Counted from the stretch's first letter, positions 8,056 to 16,825 are shown. The stretch is DNA of 64,000 nt from JABCPE02 sp963506915 (GCA_963506915.1 CAUORE010000005.1:1-64000); one strand, 5' to 3'. Translations and numbers: made by a program. The notes: a model not told the origin generated them from the sequence alone.

Positions 8056-9382
8056 ATATTTCTGTATGTAGGTCAAACTCTTCAAGGTAGTCATTCACTC
8101 GTTTTAAGAACAATCCTCCAAGCGAGCCGTCCACTACTCTATGGTCGTAGGAATGAGACATGAACATTTTTTGTCGTATTGCTATCACATCTCCTTGTTG
8201 CGTTTCTAAAACTGCTGGTTTTTTGACAATCGCTCCTATAGCCAATATCGCAACTTGCGGCTGTGGAATGATAGGCGTTCCCATAAGATTCCCGAATGTC
8301 CCTATATTAGAAATAGTATAAGTAGCACCCTGAATATCCTGCGGGCTAAGTTTTTTATTTCTTGCTTTATCCACCAAAGCATTGATAGCTTTCGCTAAGC
8401 CACTTAGACTAAGCTGGTCAGCATTCTTAATAACAGGAACGATAAGGTTACCATCTGGCAATGCTGTCGCTATTCCTATATTTATATTCTTTCTTTTGAT
8501 GATTTTGTCTCCATCTACAGAGATGTTTATCATTGGGAAATCTTGTATCGCCTTTACTACTGCTCTCACGAAGATAGGCATATAGGTAAGCTTCTCTCCT
8601 TCTCTCTTCTCAAATGAAGATTTGTTTTTAGCTCTCCATTTTACGATGTTTGTAACATCTGTTTCTATAAACGAACTCACATGCGGAGAAATCTGTTTGC
8701 TGAGCAACATATTTTCAGCGATGATTTTTCTCATTCTATCCATTTGGATAATTTCATCACCTTCATTAGCGGTTACAGCTGGAACTGAAGCCTGAACTGG
8801 TTTCGGAGCTGATGATGCATTAGATTCTACTACTTTTGGTTGCTGTGCAGATTTTGCAGTTCCTCTATTGCTGACAAATTCTAAAATATCTTCTTTCGTG
8901 ATTCTGCCTTCCAGCCCTCTTCCTTGGATGCTTTTCAGCTCTTCTTCCGTTATATTTTCTTCTTGGATAATAGACCTTACCAACGGCGAAAGATTCATTC
9001 CCTCTATGCTCACCGGCATAGAAACAGGCACGATTTTAAATGGCTCCTCCAAAAGGTCTACCACTTTATCTTCTACTATTTCTTCTTTGTTTTCCTCTTC
9101 TTTTTTATCAGATTCTGGTTGAGCATCTGCTGTCTCCTCTCCTTGTATTTCTAATATTGCGATAGGTTCTCCCACTTTTGCAACTTGGTCTTTTTCTACC
9201 AAAATCTTAACGATTTTTCCAGAAACAGGTGTGGGAACATCAGAATCCACTTTGTCCGTAGCAATTTCCACTACACTATCATCCTCAGCTACAAAATCTC
9301 CTTCTCTAAAAAGCCATTCTATAACGGTTGCCTCCATCACACCTTCTCCCATGGAAGGTAATAACAATTTATATTCTGCCAT
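8054..9382 (-). CDS. Dihydrolipoamide acyltransferase, E2 of a 2-oxoacid dehydrogenase
   Basis: Core subunit of a 2-oxoacid dehydrogenase complex, transferring the acyl group from lipoamide to CoA. Domains in order are: one lipoyl domain (residues ~1-80, lipoyl-lysine Lys44 in ATDKVDSD), an acidic linker, a peripheral-subunit-binding domain (~130-165, LVRSIIQEEN to GRITKEDILEF), an Ala/Pro linker, and the catalytic domain with SYDHRVVDGS near the C-terminus. The single lipoyl domain and its sequence suggest the branched-chain (BkdB-like) or combined pyruvate/branched-chain E2 class. No E1 or E3 gene is adjacent. It is transcribed alone from a TATCTTTG promoter. Enzyme class is certain; the exact 2-oxoacid is not. 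Confidence 0.92.
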   Translation of the reverse strand: MAEYKLLLPSMGEGVMEATVIEWLFREGDFVAEDDSVVEIATDKVDSDVPTPVSGKIVKILVEKDQVAKVGEPIAILEIQGEETADAQPESDKKEEENKEEIVEDKVVDLLEEPFKIVPVSMPVSIEGMNLSPLVRSIIQEENITEEELKSIQGRGLEGRITKEDILEFVSNRGTAKSAQQPKVVESNASSAPKPVQASVPAVTANEGDEIIQMDRMRKIIAENMLLSKQISPHVSSFIETDVTNIVKWRAKNKSSFEKREGEKLTYMPIFVRAVVKAIQDFPMINISVDGDKIIKRKNINIGIATALPDGNLIVPVIKNADQLSLSGLAKAINALVDKARNKKLSPQDIQGATYTISNIGTFGNLMGTPIIPQPQVAILAIGAIVKKPAVLETQQGDVIAIRQKMFMSHSYDHRVVDGSLGGLFLKRVNDYLEEFDLHTEI

Positions 9383-9401
9383 AACTCTTTATTACAAACC
9401 A

Positions 9402-9409
9402 CAAAGATA
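9402..9409 (-). promoter_or_regulatory. E2 gene promoter -7 element
   Basis: Minus-strand TATCTTTG matches TAnnTTTG 20 bp before the start codon. No convincing -33 TTG. Confidence 0.45.
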
Positions 9410-9515
9410 ACATTTCTTATTGAATTTTTCTAATATCGCTTCTTAAAATTTGATTTTAAACCAATAAATGAGATATTTCATATTTTTAATTTTTAGTTAA
9501 TCTAATGGGATTATC

Positions 9516-9523
9516 TAATTTTG
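9516..9523 (+). promoter_or_regulatory. sulP promoter -7 element
   Basis: TAATTTTG matches TAnnTTTG about 24 bp before the ATG at 9548. Confidence 0.4.
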
Positions 9524-9547
9524 TAAATCTTTTAAAAAGTAAATTTC

Positions 9548-11053
9548 ATGAACAAGATATTAGAATTTTTCAACCTTGACCAAAAAATCAATTGGAGAAT
9601 AGAAATTTTAGCAGGACTTACCGTAGCGATGACCATGATTCCAGAGTCTCTTTCTTTCGCTATTTTAGCAGGATTCCCACCTCTTTCTGGGCTTTATGCA
9701 GCATTCATCGCTGGATTGGTAGCGGCGATGTTTGGCGGCAGACCTGGGCTCATTTCGGGGGGCGCTGGGGCTACTGTGGTCACGCTCATTGGACTTATAA
9801 AACTTCATGGTTTAGACTATACCTTTGCAGCAGTGGCGATGGCTGGGGTTATTCAGCTGATTGTGGGAATTTTTAAATGGGCTAAATATATCCGCCTCGT
9901 TCCAAGTTCGGTGATGTATGGATTTGTAAATGGTTTGGCTGTGATTATTTTTTCGGCTCAGCTGGAACAATTCAAAACTGCTGCACCTGATGGACAAATG
10001 GAATGGCTCACAGGAACACCGATGATGATAATGGCTGGGCTGGTGGCTCTTACCGTATTGATTACTTGGCTTTTCCCTAAAATCTCAAAAGCAGTTCCTT
10101 CATCATTGATGGCGATTATTGTAGTATTTACGATTGTTTTAGTTTTCGGAATTGAGACCAAAACCGTGGGCGACATCTCTCCTATCAGCGGTTCTCTTCC
10201 GCCATTTCATATTCCAAATGTTCCTCTGACTTGGGAAACTTTCATGATTATCCTTCCTGCTGGGGCTATAGTTGCTGCTGTGGGGCTTACAGAGGGACTT
10301 TTGACCTTAAATCTCGTTGATGAAATTACCGAAACCAAAGGAAACGGCTCTCGAGAAAGCCTTGCGCAAGGGGCTTCTAACATTCTAAACGGCTTTTTCT
10401 CAGGGATGGGAGGCTGTCCTATGATTGCACAGACTCTGGTAAATCTCAATGCTGGTTCTAGAAGCAGAGTTTCGGGGGTTATCGCGGCTCTGGCTATTCT
10501 TATGATTATCCTCATTGCAGCTCCTATTATCGAGAAAATCCCTATGGCTGCGCTTACTGGGGTAATGATGGTAGTTGCATTTTTAACCTTTAAATGGTCT
10601 AGTTTTAAGATTTTAAATAAAATGCCAAAAACTGATGTTTTCATCATCATTTTAGTGACTGCCATTACCATCATTACGCATAATTTAGCGGTGGCAGTTC
10701 TGACAGGAATCATCATCTCTGGGCTGAATTTTACTTGGCAAAAAGCCAATGAACTCAGCGTAAATACTGAAACTAGTGGTGATGAGAAAATCTATCATCT
10801 AAACTCTGACTTATTCTTCGGAGCGGTGGCTTCTTTTGAAGGTATTTTTGATATAAAAAACGACCCAAAAACAGTGGTTATTGACTTCAAAAACAGCGAA
10901 ATAAAAGATATGAGCGCACTAGAATCTTTAGCCAAAATGACCAATAAATACGATAGTCTGGATAAAGTTTTATACCTAAAAAATTTAAATAAAAATTCTA
11001 AAAAAAGAGTAGAAAAAGCCAAACCCGTTATTGAATTAAATTTATTGGACTAA
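9548..11053 (+). CDS. SulP-family inorganic anion transporter
   Basis: Inner-membrane secondary transporter for sulfate, bicarbonate or a similar anion. The N-terminal ~390 residues hold 10-12 hydrophobic segments, with the SulP signature AMTMIPESLSFAILAGFPPL near residues 28-47 and GFFSGMGGCPMIAQTLVN in the middle. The C-terminal ~100 residues form a short STAS-like domain (IYHLNSDLFFGAVASFEG, then VVIDFKNSEIKDMSALESL). With 501 residues it is at the short end of the family. No carbonic anhydrase or sulfate assimilation gene is adjacent, so the anion is unknown. It is a single-gene unit in front of a separate promoter for the next lipoprotein. Confidence 0.92.
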   Translation: MNKILEFFNLDQKINWRIEILAGLTVAMTMIPESLSFAILAGFPPLSGLYAAFIAGLVAAMFGGRPGLISGGAGATVVTLIGLIKLHGLDYTFAAVAMAGVIQLIVGIFKWAKYIRLVPSSVMYGFVNGLAVIIFSAQLEQFKTAAPDGQMEWLTGTPMMIMAGLVALTVLITWLFPKISKAVPSSLMAIIVVFTIVLVFGIETKTVGDISPISGSLPPFHIPNVPLTWETFMIILPAGAIVAAVGLTEGLLTLNLVDEITETKGNGSRESLAQGASNILNGFFSGMGGCPMIAQTLVNLNAGSRSRVSGVIAALAILMIILIAAPIIEKIPMAALTGVMMVVAFLTFKWSSFKILNKMPKTDVFIIILVTAITIITHNLAVAVLTGIIISGLNFTWQKANELSVNTETSGDEKIYHLNSDLFFGAVASFEGIFDIKNDPKTVVIDFKNSEIKDMSALESLAKMTNKYDSLDKVLYLKNLNKNSKKRVEKAKPVIELNLLD

Positions 11054-11055
11054 AA

Positions 11056-11089
11056 TTGGTTTCAAATTTTATCTTTTTGCTTACCTTTG
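11056..11089 (+). promoter_or_regulatory. Promoter of the thioredoxin-like lipoprotein
   Basis: TTG (11056-11058) and TACCTTTG (11082-11089) are spaced by 23 bp, the upper end of the Bacteroidetes consensus. The predicted start is just ahead of the ATG at 11105. Confidence 0.55.
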
Positions 11090-11104
11090 TAAAAATTTGT
11101 AAAA

Positions 11105-11641
11105 ATGAAAAAGTTAGCTAAATATGCATTGTTCGCCCTTGCAGTAGTGTCTGCCACGGCTTGTTTCAATGAGAAAAAAGTATACAATAGAAGCACAGTA
11201 TCTGAAAAACATGGTAAAATGCTCCTCGGCAGACAGACCAGAGACCAGCTGAAACAAGAGCCTTTCAATGCGTGGTATGAGGAGGAATACAAGACCTATG
11301 AATACGACCCGCAGACCATCAAAGAACTTCAAAAAAAGAACTTGACGAGTCATAATATCATCGTTTTTTTTGGGACTTGGTGTGGAGACTCACATAGAGA
11401 AGTGCCTAGATTGCTGAAAATTTTGGATGCGGTGAAATACCCTGAACAAAGGCTGACCCTAGTAGCCGTAAACAGAAAAAAGGAAACTCCTGATGGAGAG
11501 GATGTTCCTTATAACATTAAGAGAGTGCCTACTATAATCGTCCAAAATAAATATGGCAAAGAAGTGGGAAGAATCATAGAATCTCCAAACAGCGGTTCTC
11601 TGGAAAATGATTTATTAGAAGTCCTAAACAAAAGCAAATAA
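11105..11641 (+). CDS. Thioredoxin-fold lipoprotein
   Basis: Predicted periplasmic lipoprotein with a thioredoxin fold. The first 20 residues are a signal peptide ending in a lipobox with Cys20 (SATAC). Residues ~80-175 form the thioredoxin domain: IIVFFGTWCGDSHREVPRL, then VAVNRKK and the cis-proline loop KRVPTIIV. The active site is WCGDS, so the second cysteine of the usual CxxC is replaced and a classical disulfide exchange is unlikely. It may reduce or form mixed disulfides with one cysteine, or act as a binding protein. It is followed 3 bp later by a DUF4230 gene, so the two are probably made together. Confidence 0.85.
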   Translation: MKKLAKYALFALAVVSATACFNEKKVYNRSTVSEKHGKMLLGRQTRDQLKQEPFNAWYEEEYKTYEYDPQTIKELQKKNLTSHNIIVFFGTWCGDSHREVPRLLKILDAVKYPEQRLTLVAVNRKKETPDGEDVPYNIKRVPTIIVQNKYGKEVGRIIESPNSGSLENDLLEVLNKSK

Positions 11642-11644
11642 GCA

Positions 11645-12253
11645 TTGAAAAAATCTTATAAAAATATTTTCGTTTTTCTATTTGGTGCTTTATTCGCCTA
11701 TTTATTAGTGTTTTTCTTCCAAAAAAACACAGAAAAAGAGGCTGAAGCTATCAATAAGGACTACTATATCCTGAGTAACCAGATAGAGAAAATGAACAAA
11801 ATGATAGTCTTAGAGCAGAACTTTTCTAGTTTCCAAACTCATAAAAGTTCTGCCTTTGAACTTGGCGGTATAGAGTTTCTTTCCAAAGAAATGGTGCTCT
11901 ACACTACGGCAAAAGCACAGGTAACTTATGATTTAAAGAAACTAAAAATGGAAGTAGATTCCACGAATAAAAAACTAATCATAAAGGAAATCCCTGAAGC
12001 CGAAATCAAAATTTATCCTGATGTGAAAATCCATTTTATGGATGATTATGCTGTGAATAGGTTTTCTAAAGCTGACCTAAACAACATCATGGAATCTGCA
12101 AAGAAAAATATGACAAAAAGCATCAATCAGACCAAACTAAAAGAGGAAGGAAGACAACAGCTGATTTCTAACCTGCAGGATATCTTTGTATTGGCTAAAT
12201 CCCTAAATTACACCATAGAGGACGAAACCAAAACTTTACCCGAAATTTTATAG
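11645..12253 (+). CDS. DUF4230 membrane-anchored protein
   Basis: Protein of unknown function with one N-terminal membrane segment (residues ~7-25) and a periplasmic DUF4230 domain (~55-200: ELGGIEFLSKEMVLYTTAKA, then IPEAEIKIYPDV). The start is a TTG at 11645, 3 bp after the preceding stop; no ATG exists before the membrane segment. The C-terminal half is predicted helical and lysine-rich. Co-translation with the thioredoxin-like lipoprotein suggests a shared envelope task. It ends only 3 bp from the convergent stop of the next minus-strand gene, with no visible terminator in between. Confidence 0.8.
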   Translation: MKKSYKNIFVFLFGALFAYLLVFFFQKNTEKEAEAINKDYYILSNQIEKMNKMIVLEQNFSSFQTHKSSAFELGGIEFLSKEMVLYTTAKAQVTYDLKKLKMEVDSTNKKLIIKEIPEAEIKIYPDVKIHFMDDYAVNRFSKADLNNIMESAKKNMTKSINQTKLKEEGRQQLISNLQDIFVLAKSLNYTIEDETKTLPEIL

Positions 12254-12256
12254 TTT

Positions 12257-12775
12257 TTATTTTTTCCTTTTAACTTGCTTTTTCTTGATGTATTTCTTTG
12301 TCTGAGCTGCTGCTATGGCTGCATTGCTCTCACAAAATACAGATAAAGCCTCCTTTTTTACTAAAGTGTATTTGAACTCGCCTTTTCTAAGTGCTTGTTT
12401 GAAATTTTGTACATCTTCGGCTTTTACGGGTTTTCCATCAAGTATAAATAATATTCTGCATTTTGGAGGAGTAAAACAAACTACAATGTCTTTTTCTCGG
12501 TGAGACAGCTTTACATTAACTTCTTGTTTAGGTGTTTTTTCTACAACTGGATAGCAGTGATGACCTTCCTCAAAGAAGACAACATCCCACTGCCCTACTA
12601 CCAGTTTATAAAAACCGTTTTTATCTGTCAAAGTTTGAGACTGGCTGTCAGAAGATACCTTCACATTAGGAAAAGGCATGCCGTTCTCATCCGTAACTCT
12701 TCCCGTGATGGTAATTTGCCCAAACAAAGGAAAACAAATCATAAAACTAATAAATAAAAGTATTTTCTTCATCAT
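12257..12775 (-). CDS. Secreted protein with carboxypeptidase-regulatory-like domain
   Basis: Exported protein with a signal peptide (MMKKILLFISFMICFPLFGQ) and a CarboxypepD_reg-like beta-sandwich at ~21-90 (ITGRVTDENGMPFPNVKV, TDKNGFYKL). This domain is usual at the N-terminus of Bacteroidetes outer-membrane receptors, but here it stands alone. The C-terminal ~80 residues (RILFILDGKPVKAEDV and onwards) name a putative TonB-box-free tail rich in lysine, ending KKKQVKRKK. No barrel follows. Function is unknown; it may be a periplasmic binding or structural protein. It lies downstream of the AlkD-like gene with a 19-bp gap. Confidence 0.7.
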   Translation of the reverse strand: MMKKILLFISFMICFPLFGQITITGRVTDENGMPFPNVKVSSDSQSQTLTDKNGFYKLVVGQWDVVFFEEGHHCYPVVEKTPKQEVNVKLSHREKDIVVCFTPPKCRILFILDGKPVKAEDVQNFKQALRKGEFKYTLVKKEALSVFCESNAAIAAAQTKKYIKKKQVKRKK

Positions 12776-12794
12776 AATATGGGTTTTGATGTTT

Positions 12795-13484
12795 TTATAG
12801 TTTAAATTTCAGTAGATATTCTTTGGTTTCGGTGGAAATTCTCCTGCTTTCTCTTGCTTTTTGAATGGTTTTGTTCTGCACAAAAGGCGGCAAGGTCTGC
12901 GCTTCTATCAGTGGCATAGTCGCTTCATACTGCTTCGCAAGAGCCGTTGCGAAATACCAAGCGAGCATCATATTCACATAGTATTCCTCGGATTTCACCT
13001 CAGAAACCAGCTGGAGCATCTCTTTTTGGAAATGCTCATCCAGATAATTGGAAAGGAGCAGTCCAACAGCATATCTTATCGTATAGGTTTTATCACTTTT
13101 TATCCATTTTAGGATGTATTCATAGACTTCTTTAGGATGTTTTTGGAAGATTTTGGGAGAAAATGTGTCGCAGACCGCCCAATTATCCACGAATGGAAGA
13201 AAAGTCTCCGTGTATTCCACAGCACTTTGGAAATCTTTTATTTGCTCAATAAGAAAGCCATGCAGAAGATTTTCTTCATAATAATGGTGCGGCAGGGCGC
13301 TGAGAAACTCCTCTACGGTGGGCTTATCTTTATAAAATTCTTTGGCAAATTTCCGTAAAATAGGAACGCGAATTCCGATGATTTTTTCTTTGTCTACATT
13401 GGGAATGAGTTTCGCGGTGAAAACTCTGTATTCGTTGTCCTGTAAGGCGAAAAGCTCTTTTTGTAAAGGATTTTTGGAGTCCAT
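12795..13484 (-). CDS. DNA alkylation repair protein, AlkD-like
   Basis: HEAT-like-repeat DNA glycosylase family that removes 3- and 7-alkylpurines. It has the family features KIIGIRVPILRKFAKEF near residue 34, LPHHYYEENLLHGFL and a central FVDNWAVCDTFSPKIF with the conserved Trp and Asp. C-terminal basic residues fit DNA binding. At 229 residues it is the usual size. It stands in a minus-strand run but with a 31-bp gap to the PAP2 gene upstream. Family membership is fairly clear; glycosylase activity is inferred. Confidence 0.82.
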   Translation of the reverse strand: MDSKNPLQKELFALQDNEYRVFTAKLIPNVDKEKIIGIRVPILRKFAKEFYKDKPTVEEFLSALPHHYYEENLLHGFLIEQIKDFQSAVEYTETFLPFVDNWAVCDTFSPKIFQKHPKEVYEYILKWIKSDKTYTIRYAVGLLLSNYLDEHFQKEMLQLVSEVKSEEYYVNMMLAWYFATALAKQYEATMPLIEAQTLPPFVQNKTIQKARESRRISTETKEYLLKFKL

Positions 13485-13515
13485 GGTAAGTTTAATTTTA
13501 ATATTGGATTAAATT

Positions 13516-14085
13516 TTATTTATCATCCAAATCAGAAAAACTGACTTTCTTCTCAAAAAATCTATATCCCAAAACAGCGATGGTAACGCCTATTACCAAT
13601 CCCACAGCCACATCCGTAGGGAAATGAACCGCCAGATACATCCTGCTGAATGCATAAGGCACCGCCCAAAGATAAACCCAAAACGCCCATCGCAAAACAC
13701 TTCTCAACACCAAATAAAGAAAAGTGCAGATAGCAAAACTATTGCTGGTATGCCCTGAAAAAAAGCTGTATCCTTTTTCCGTAGTGATGATTCTGAGATA
13801 AGGTATCAGCTCCTCATTATGCAAAGGACGAAGCCGCTGCACTAGTTCCTTTGTCCCTGTGGTCATCAAAGCAGTGAACAAAAATGTCAGCGAGAAACAA
13901 ATCAAAATCCATTTCACCTCTCGTTTAGAAAAATATCTAAATACTAAAAAAAGAATCAGCACATAAAACGGAATCCAGTTCCATGCATCCGTAATGGTCA
14001 GCCAAAAACTATCCCACTCCGTGCTGCCCGTCTGATTGATAAAAATCAACAACTGATGGTCTAAATCTATAATACGCTCTATCAT
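13516..14085 (-). CDS. PAP2-family membrane phosphatase
   Basis: Integral membrane phosphatase of the PAP2/BcrC/LpxE type with about six hydrophobic segments. The three catalytic motifs are visible: KELVQRLRP (K-x6-RP), FSGHTSNSFA (PSGH-type, catalytic His), and SRMYLAVHFPTDVAVG (SR-x5-H-x3-D). In this family the substrate may be undecaprenyl pyrophosphate, phosphatidylglycerol phosphate or lipid A. The 189-residue length is typical of BcrC-like enzymes, and PopT (36662-37588) provides a functional partner if it acts on undecaprenyl pyrophosphate, but that is inference. Confidence 0.88.
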   Translation of the reverse strand: MIERIIDLDHQLLIFINQTGSTEWDSFWLTITDAWNWIPFYVLILFLVFRYFSKREVKWILICFSLTFLFTALMTTGTKELVQRLRPLHNEELIPYLRIITTEKGYSFFSGHTSNSFAICTFLYLVLRSVLRWAFWVYLWAVPYAFSRMYLAVHFPTDVAVGLVIGVTIAVLGYRFFEKKVSFSDLDDK

Positions 14086-14092
14086 TTTATTT

Positions 14093-14123
14093 AAAAAAAG
14101 GAGGCTATTTATACCGCCTCCTT
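14093..14123 (-). terminator. Terminator after the small paralogue at 14131
   Basis: On the minus strand GGAGGC and GCCTCC pair across a 10-nt loop and are followed by seven T. It separates the paralogue pair from the PAP2 gene. Confidence 0.75.
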
Positions 14124-14130
14124 GTATAAA

Positions 14131-14601
14131 TTAACTTTCCCAGTCAATGGCAAGAATTTCCCCATTTAGGTCATACTTCACGGCAAGGATTTCATCGCTT
14201 TCCTCTGGGCGTATCATATAGTCAATTATCACTTCACCTGTGGAAGCTTCATAAATAGAATACCAAAGTCCAATGGTTTTTATCTGCATTTCTGTAACGA
14301 AATCATCTATATTTTCAGGGATATTCTCTAATTCTTCTGCATGAAAATTCAAGTATTCAGAATCCTCCTCCAAATAAGCTTTTAGGGCTTTGCGAGATTT
14401 TTCATCTATTGCATCGAAGTTTTTTAGGAATTTTTCAAATAAATCCAGCCTTTCTAAGGACAAATCATCCTTTCCACAGAACCAAAAAAATACGATTATG
14501 TTTCCATTCTTGTAAGGAATATTTTCTTCCCATAATACATCATAACCATCTAACTCTTCCGTATTTAATTCTCCAAAATAGGCATGTTTTATGTGTTTCA
14601 T
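14131..14601 (-). CDS. Small cytosolic protein, paralogue copy A (DUF2004-like?)
   Basis: No firm family. The 156-residue acidic protein begins YFGELNTEELDGYDVLWEE, has a central WFCGKDDLSLERLDLFEKF and ends with WYSIYEASTGEVIIDYMI. There is no signal peptide or membrane segment. It is the second of two tandem, clearly duplicated genes: nearly every one of these segments recurs in the gene at 14687-15145. The layout recalls DUF2004-type or SUKH-like immunity/effector-adjacent proteins, but I cannot confirm this. Both copies are AT-rich. A terminator directly follows. Presence is well supported; function unknown. Confidence 0.7.
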   Translation of the reverse strand: MKHIKHAYFGELNTEELDGYDVLWEENIPYKNGNIIVFFWFCGKDDLSLERLDLFEKFLKNFDAIDEKSRKALKAYLEEDSEYLNFHAEELENIPENIDDFVTEMQIKTIGLWYSIYEASTGEVIIDYMIRPEESDEILAVKYDLNGEILAIDWES

Positions 14602-14686
14602 ATTAAATTATTTGTGTAAAATTATTTCTTCTATTTAGCAAATATAAATAAATTCCTATTTCCTGCTCATATCCCTCTTCTATCCT

Positions 14687-15145
14687 TTACCCTTCCCAAT
14701 CAACAGCAAGGATTTTCCCTTCTAAACTACACTTCACAGCAAGGACTTGATAGCTTTCCTCTGGGTGTATCATATAGTCTATTATCACTTCACCTGTCGA
14801 AGCTTCATCAATGGAATACCACAGCCCAACGGATTTTATCTGCATCCCTGCAATGAAATCAGGAATATTCTCCAATTTTTCTACATAAAAACTAAAATAC
14901 TTAAAATTTTCCTCTATATAAACTTTCAGGGCTTTACGGGCTTTTTCTTCTATTGTATCAAATTCTTTTAGGAATTTTTCAAATAAATCCAGCCTTTCTA
15001 TGGATAAATCATCTTTTCCACAGAACCAAAAACCTACACTTACAGTTCCATTTTTGTAAGGAATATTTTCTTCCCACAATATATCATAATCATCCAGCCC
15101 TTCCGTATTTAATTTCCCAAAATATGGATGCTCTATGTATTTCAT
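14687..15145 (-). CDS. Small cytosolic protein, paralogue copy B
   Basis: 152-residue paralogue of the downstream gene (14131-14601). It begins YFGKLNTEGLDDYDILWEEN and keeps WFCGKDDLSIERLDLFEKF and WYSIDEASTGEVIIDYMI, with most changes in the middle helix and a two-residue deletion before MQIKSVGLW. The copies are separated by 85 bp and probably share a transcript, since no terminator lies between them. No N-terminal signal. Retention of both with conserved ends suggests that they still fold alike but may recognise different partners. Confidence 0.7.
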   Translation of the reverse strand: MKYIEHPYFGKLNTEGLDDYDILWEENIPYKNGTVSVGFWFCGKDDLSIERLDLFEKFLKEFDTIEEKARKALKVYIEENFKYFSFYVEKLENIPDFIAGMQIKSVGLWYSIDEASTGEVIIDYMIHPEESYQVLAVKCSLEGKILAVDWEG

Positions 15146-15183
15146 ACTAAACTAATAAATGTAAATAAATTCTTGCTACTTGC

Positions 15184-15894
15184 TTATTTTACACTCACTC
15201 TACCAGAGCCGTTGATTTTCTGCTTTACTTTCTTCGGATTTCCTTTAACGGTAACATCACCAGCACCTGCTATGGAAACATCCACATCTTCGGTCACATA
15301 GGCGGAAACATCGCCCGCACCACTTATACTGATGGCAGCTTTTTCGGCGGTTAGTTTTGAAGTATCTACATCACCGCTGCCACTGATATCGATGGATAAG
15401 TCCTTAGCCCTGCCGCTTACTCGGATATCGCCCGCACCAACTACCTCCAAAGCGAGAGAGGAAACATCCACTGCCAAACGCGCATCACCGCTGCCGTATA
15501 TGCCAACATTTAAAGCCTTTGTTTCCAGATTTTTTTCGGAGTAAATATCAGCAGAACCTTTGATGTCCACTTGTTTCAAACGAGAATCCACAGGAACATA
15601 AATGATGATAGGTTCTTTTACTTTGTATCTGTTCTTTTCTGCGCCTATTTTCAGCAGGCCATCAGACACCTCTGTCTGTATGAGCGGAAGGATGTTGTCA
15701 GGAGCTTTTATTTTAATCTTGCCGACCTCTCCATCCGTAAAAATAACATCATAACTACCCAAAACCTCTATTCTGTCATACACAGAAAGCTGTTTTTCTT
15801 GGGTAATGATGTTGTTGCTCCCCACGACTACTTGATTTTTACTGCAATTTATCAATAGTAAAGCCAAAAATACTAATGCGATTACTCTTTTCAT
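15184..15894 (-). CDS. Head-GIN (DUF2807) lipoprotein
   Basis: Predicted lipoprotein (signal peptide, lipobox Cys17 in LLINCSKN) with a DUF2807 putative auto-transporter/adhesin head-GIN domain. The domain is a right-handed beta-helix built of short GxGD turns: IYGSGDARL, VVGAGDIRV, ISGSGDVDT, ISGAGDVSA and IAGAGDVTV can be counted in series. It ends with a NGSGRVSVK turn. These proteins occur widely in Bacteroidetes envelopes; no specific function is known. The 236-residue length fits a single domain. It is downstream of speB with a gap of about 80 bp and has no obvious partner. Confidence 0.85.
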   Translation of the reverse strand: MKRVIALVFLALLLINCSKNQVVVGSNNIITQEKQLSVYDRIEVLGSYDVIFTDGEVGKIKIKAPDNILPLIQTEVSDGLLKIGAEKNRYKVKEPIIIYVPVDSRLKQVDIKGSADIYSEKNLETKALNVGIYGSGDARLAVDVSSLALEVVGAGDIRVSGRAKDLSIDISGSGDVDTSKLTAEKAAISISGAGDVSAYVTEDVDVSIAGAGDVTVKGNPKKVKQKINGSGRVSVK

Positions 15895-15973
15895 GATGTT
15901 ATTATTTAAAATTATTGATTAAAACTAATAAACCAAGAGGTTTTCCATCTTTCCGAAGAGGTTCTGGTCTCGT

Positions 15974-16825
15974 TTATTTTTTAGACAAATGGTAGTAAGC
16001 CAGCATTTTGTAGTATAATTTCGCTGCCAAGAATGCCGTAGGTTTTGGATTAGCAGAATCCATCAGCTCCACGATATCAAATGCTACTACATTACATTTT
16101 TCAAAAACTTTCTTTAATAATTTCAAAGTAGGATACCAAGCCAATCCCCCTGGTTCTGGCGTTCCCGTAGATGGCGCAATAGATGGATCAAAAGCATCCA
16201 AATCTATCGTAATATACACATTACCAGAAACTTTACTAAGGACATCTTCTATCCAGTTTGGATTTTCAGCAATCTCGTGCGCCCAGAAACACTGCCCTTT
16301 TGGGACATACTGCATTTCTTCCACATCACACGAACGGATTCCTACCTGAACCAAATTATGTTTTTGATTAGCCTCAAAAACAGCACAAGCGTGATTAGAA
16401 GTAGAACCATGGAACTCTGGTCTTAGGTCTGTATGGGCATCCAGCTGAAGCACCGTAAGGTTTTCGTACTTCTCTCCCACTGCACGGATAGAACCAATGG
16501 ACACAGAATGTTCCCCACCAAAAAGCGTAAAAAGCTTGTCATGCTGAAGCATTTCTTTTGTTTTTTGATAAACCGCCTCTGTCATGGCTTCTGGCGAAGA
16601 ATCCTCTGTAACTTCCCCAGCCAAATAAACTCCCTCCAAATATGGCTCTGTAGCTGTCTCTATATCATAAAGTTCCATATTTTCTGATGCATCTAAGAAA
16701 AGTTCAGGGCCTTTATCCGCTCCCTTTCCCCAAGTAGAAGTTCCATCATAGGGAACTGTCACCAGCATTACTTTTGAATTTTCTAATGTTGCATTTTCTT
16801 CTGGTATTCCTGCGTATGTTTTCAT
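15974..16825 (-). CDS. speB: Agmatinase / ureohydrolase
   Basis: Binuclear manganese ureohydrolase that splits agmatine to putrescine and urea. Metal ligands are visible in FGGEHS, QLDAHTDLR and DLDAFDPSIAP, the three ureohydrolase signatures, and HACAVFEANQ provides further conserved context. The 283 residues match agmatinase. The matching arginine decarboxylase gene is in this window but 37 kb away, at 53713-55104. Arginase or guanidinobutyrase activity is a possible alternative. It follows the WGR-DUF4240 gene by 42 bp. Confidence 0.88.
   Translation of the reverse strand: MKTYAGIPEENATLENSKVMLVTVPYDGTSTWGKGADKGPELFLDASENMELYDIETATEPYLEGVYLAGEVTEDSSPEAMTEAVYQKTKEMLQHDKLFTLFGGEHSVSIGSIRAVGEKYENLTVLQLDAHTDLRPEFHGSTSNHACAVFEANQKHNLVQVGIRSCDVEEMQYVPKGQCFWAHEIAENPNWIEDVLSKVSGNVYITIDLDAFDPSIAPSTGTPEPGGLAWYPTLKLLKKVFEKCNVVAFDIVELMDSANPKPTAFLAAKLYYKMLAYYHLSKK

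Noticed and set aside
10207..10749. 180-codon open frame antisense to the SulP transporter
   Set aside because: A mirror of transmembrane codons (Ile/Met/Ala repeats) without a family or ribosome site.
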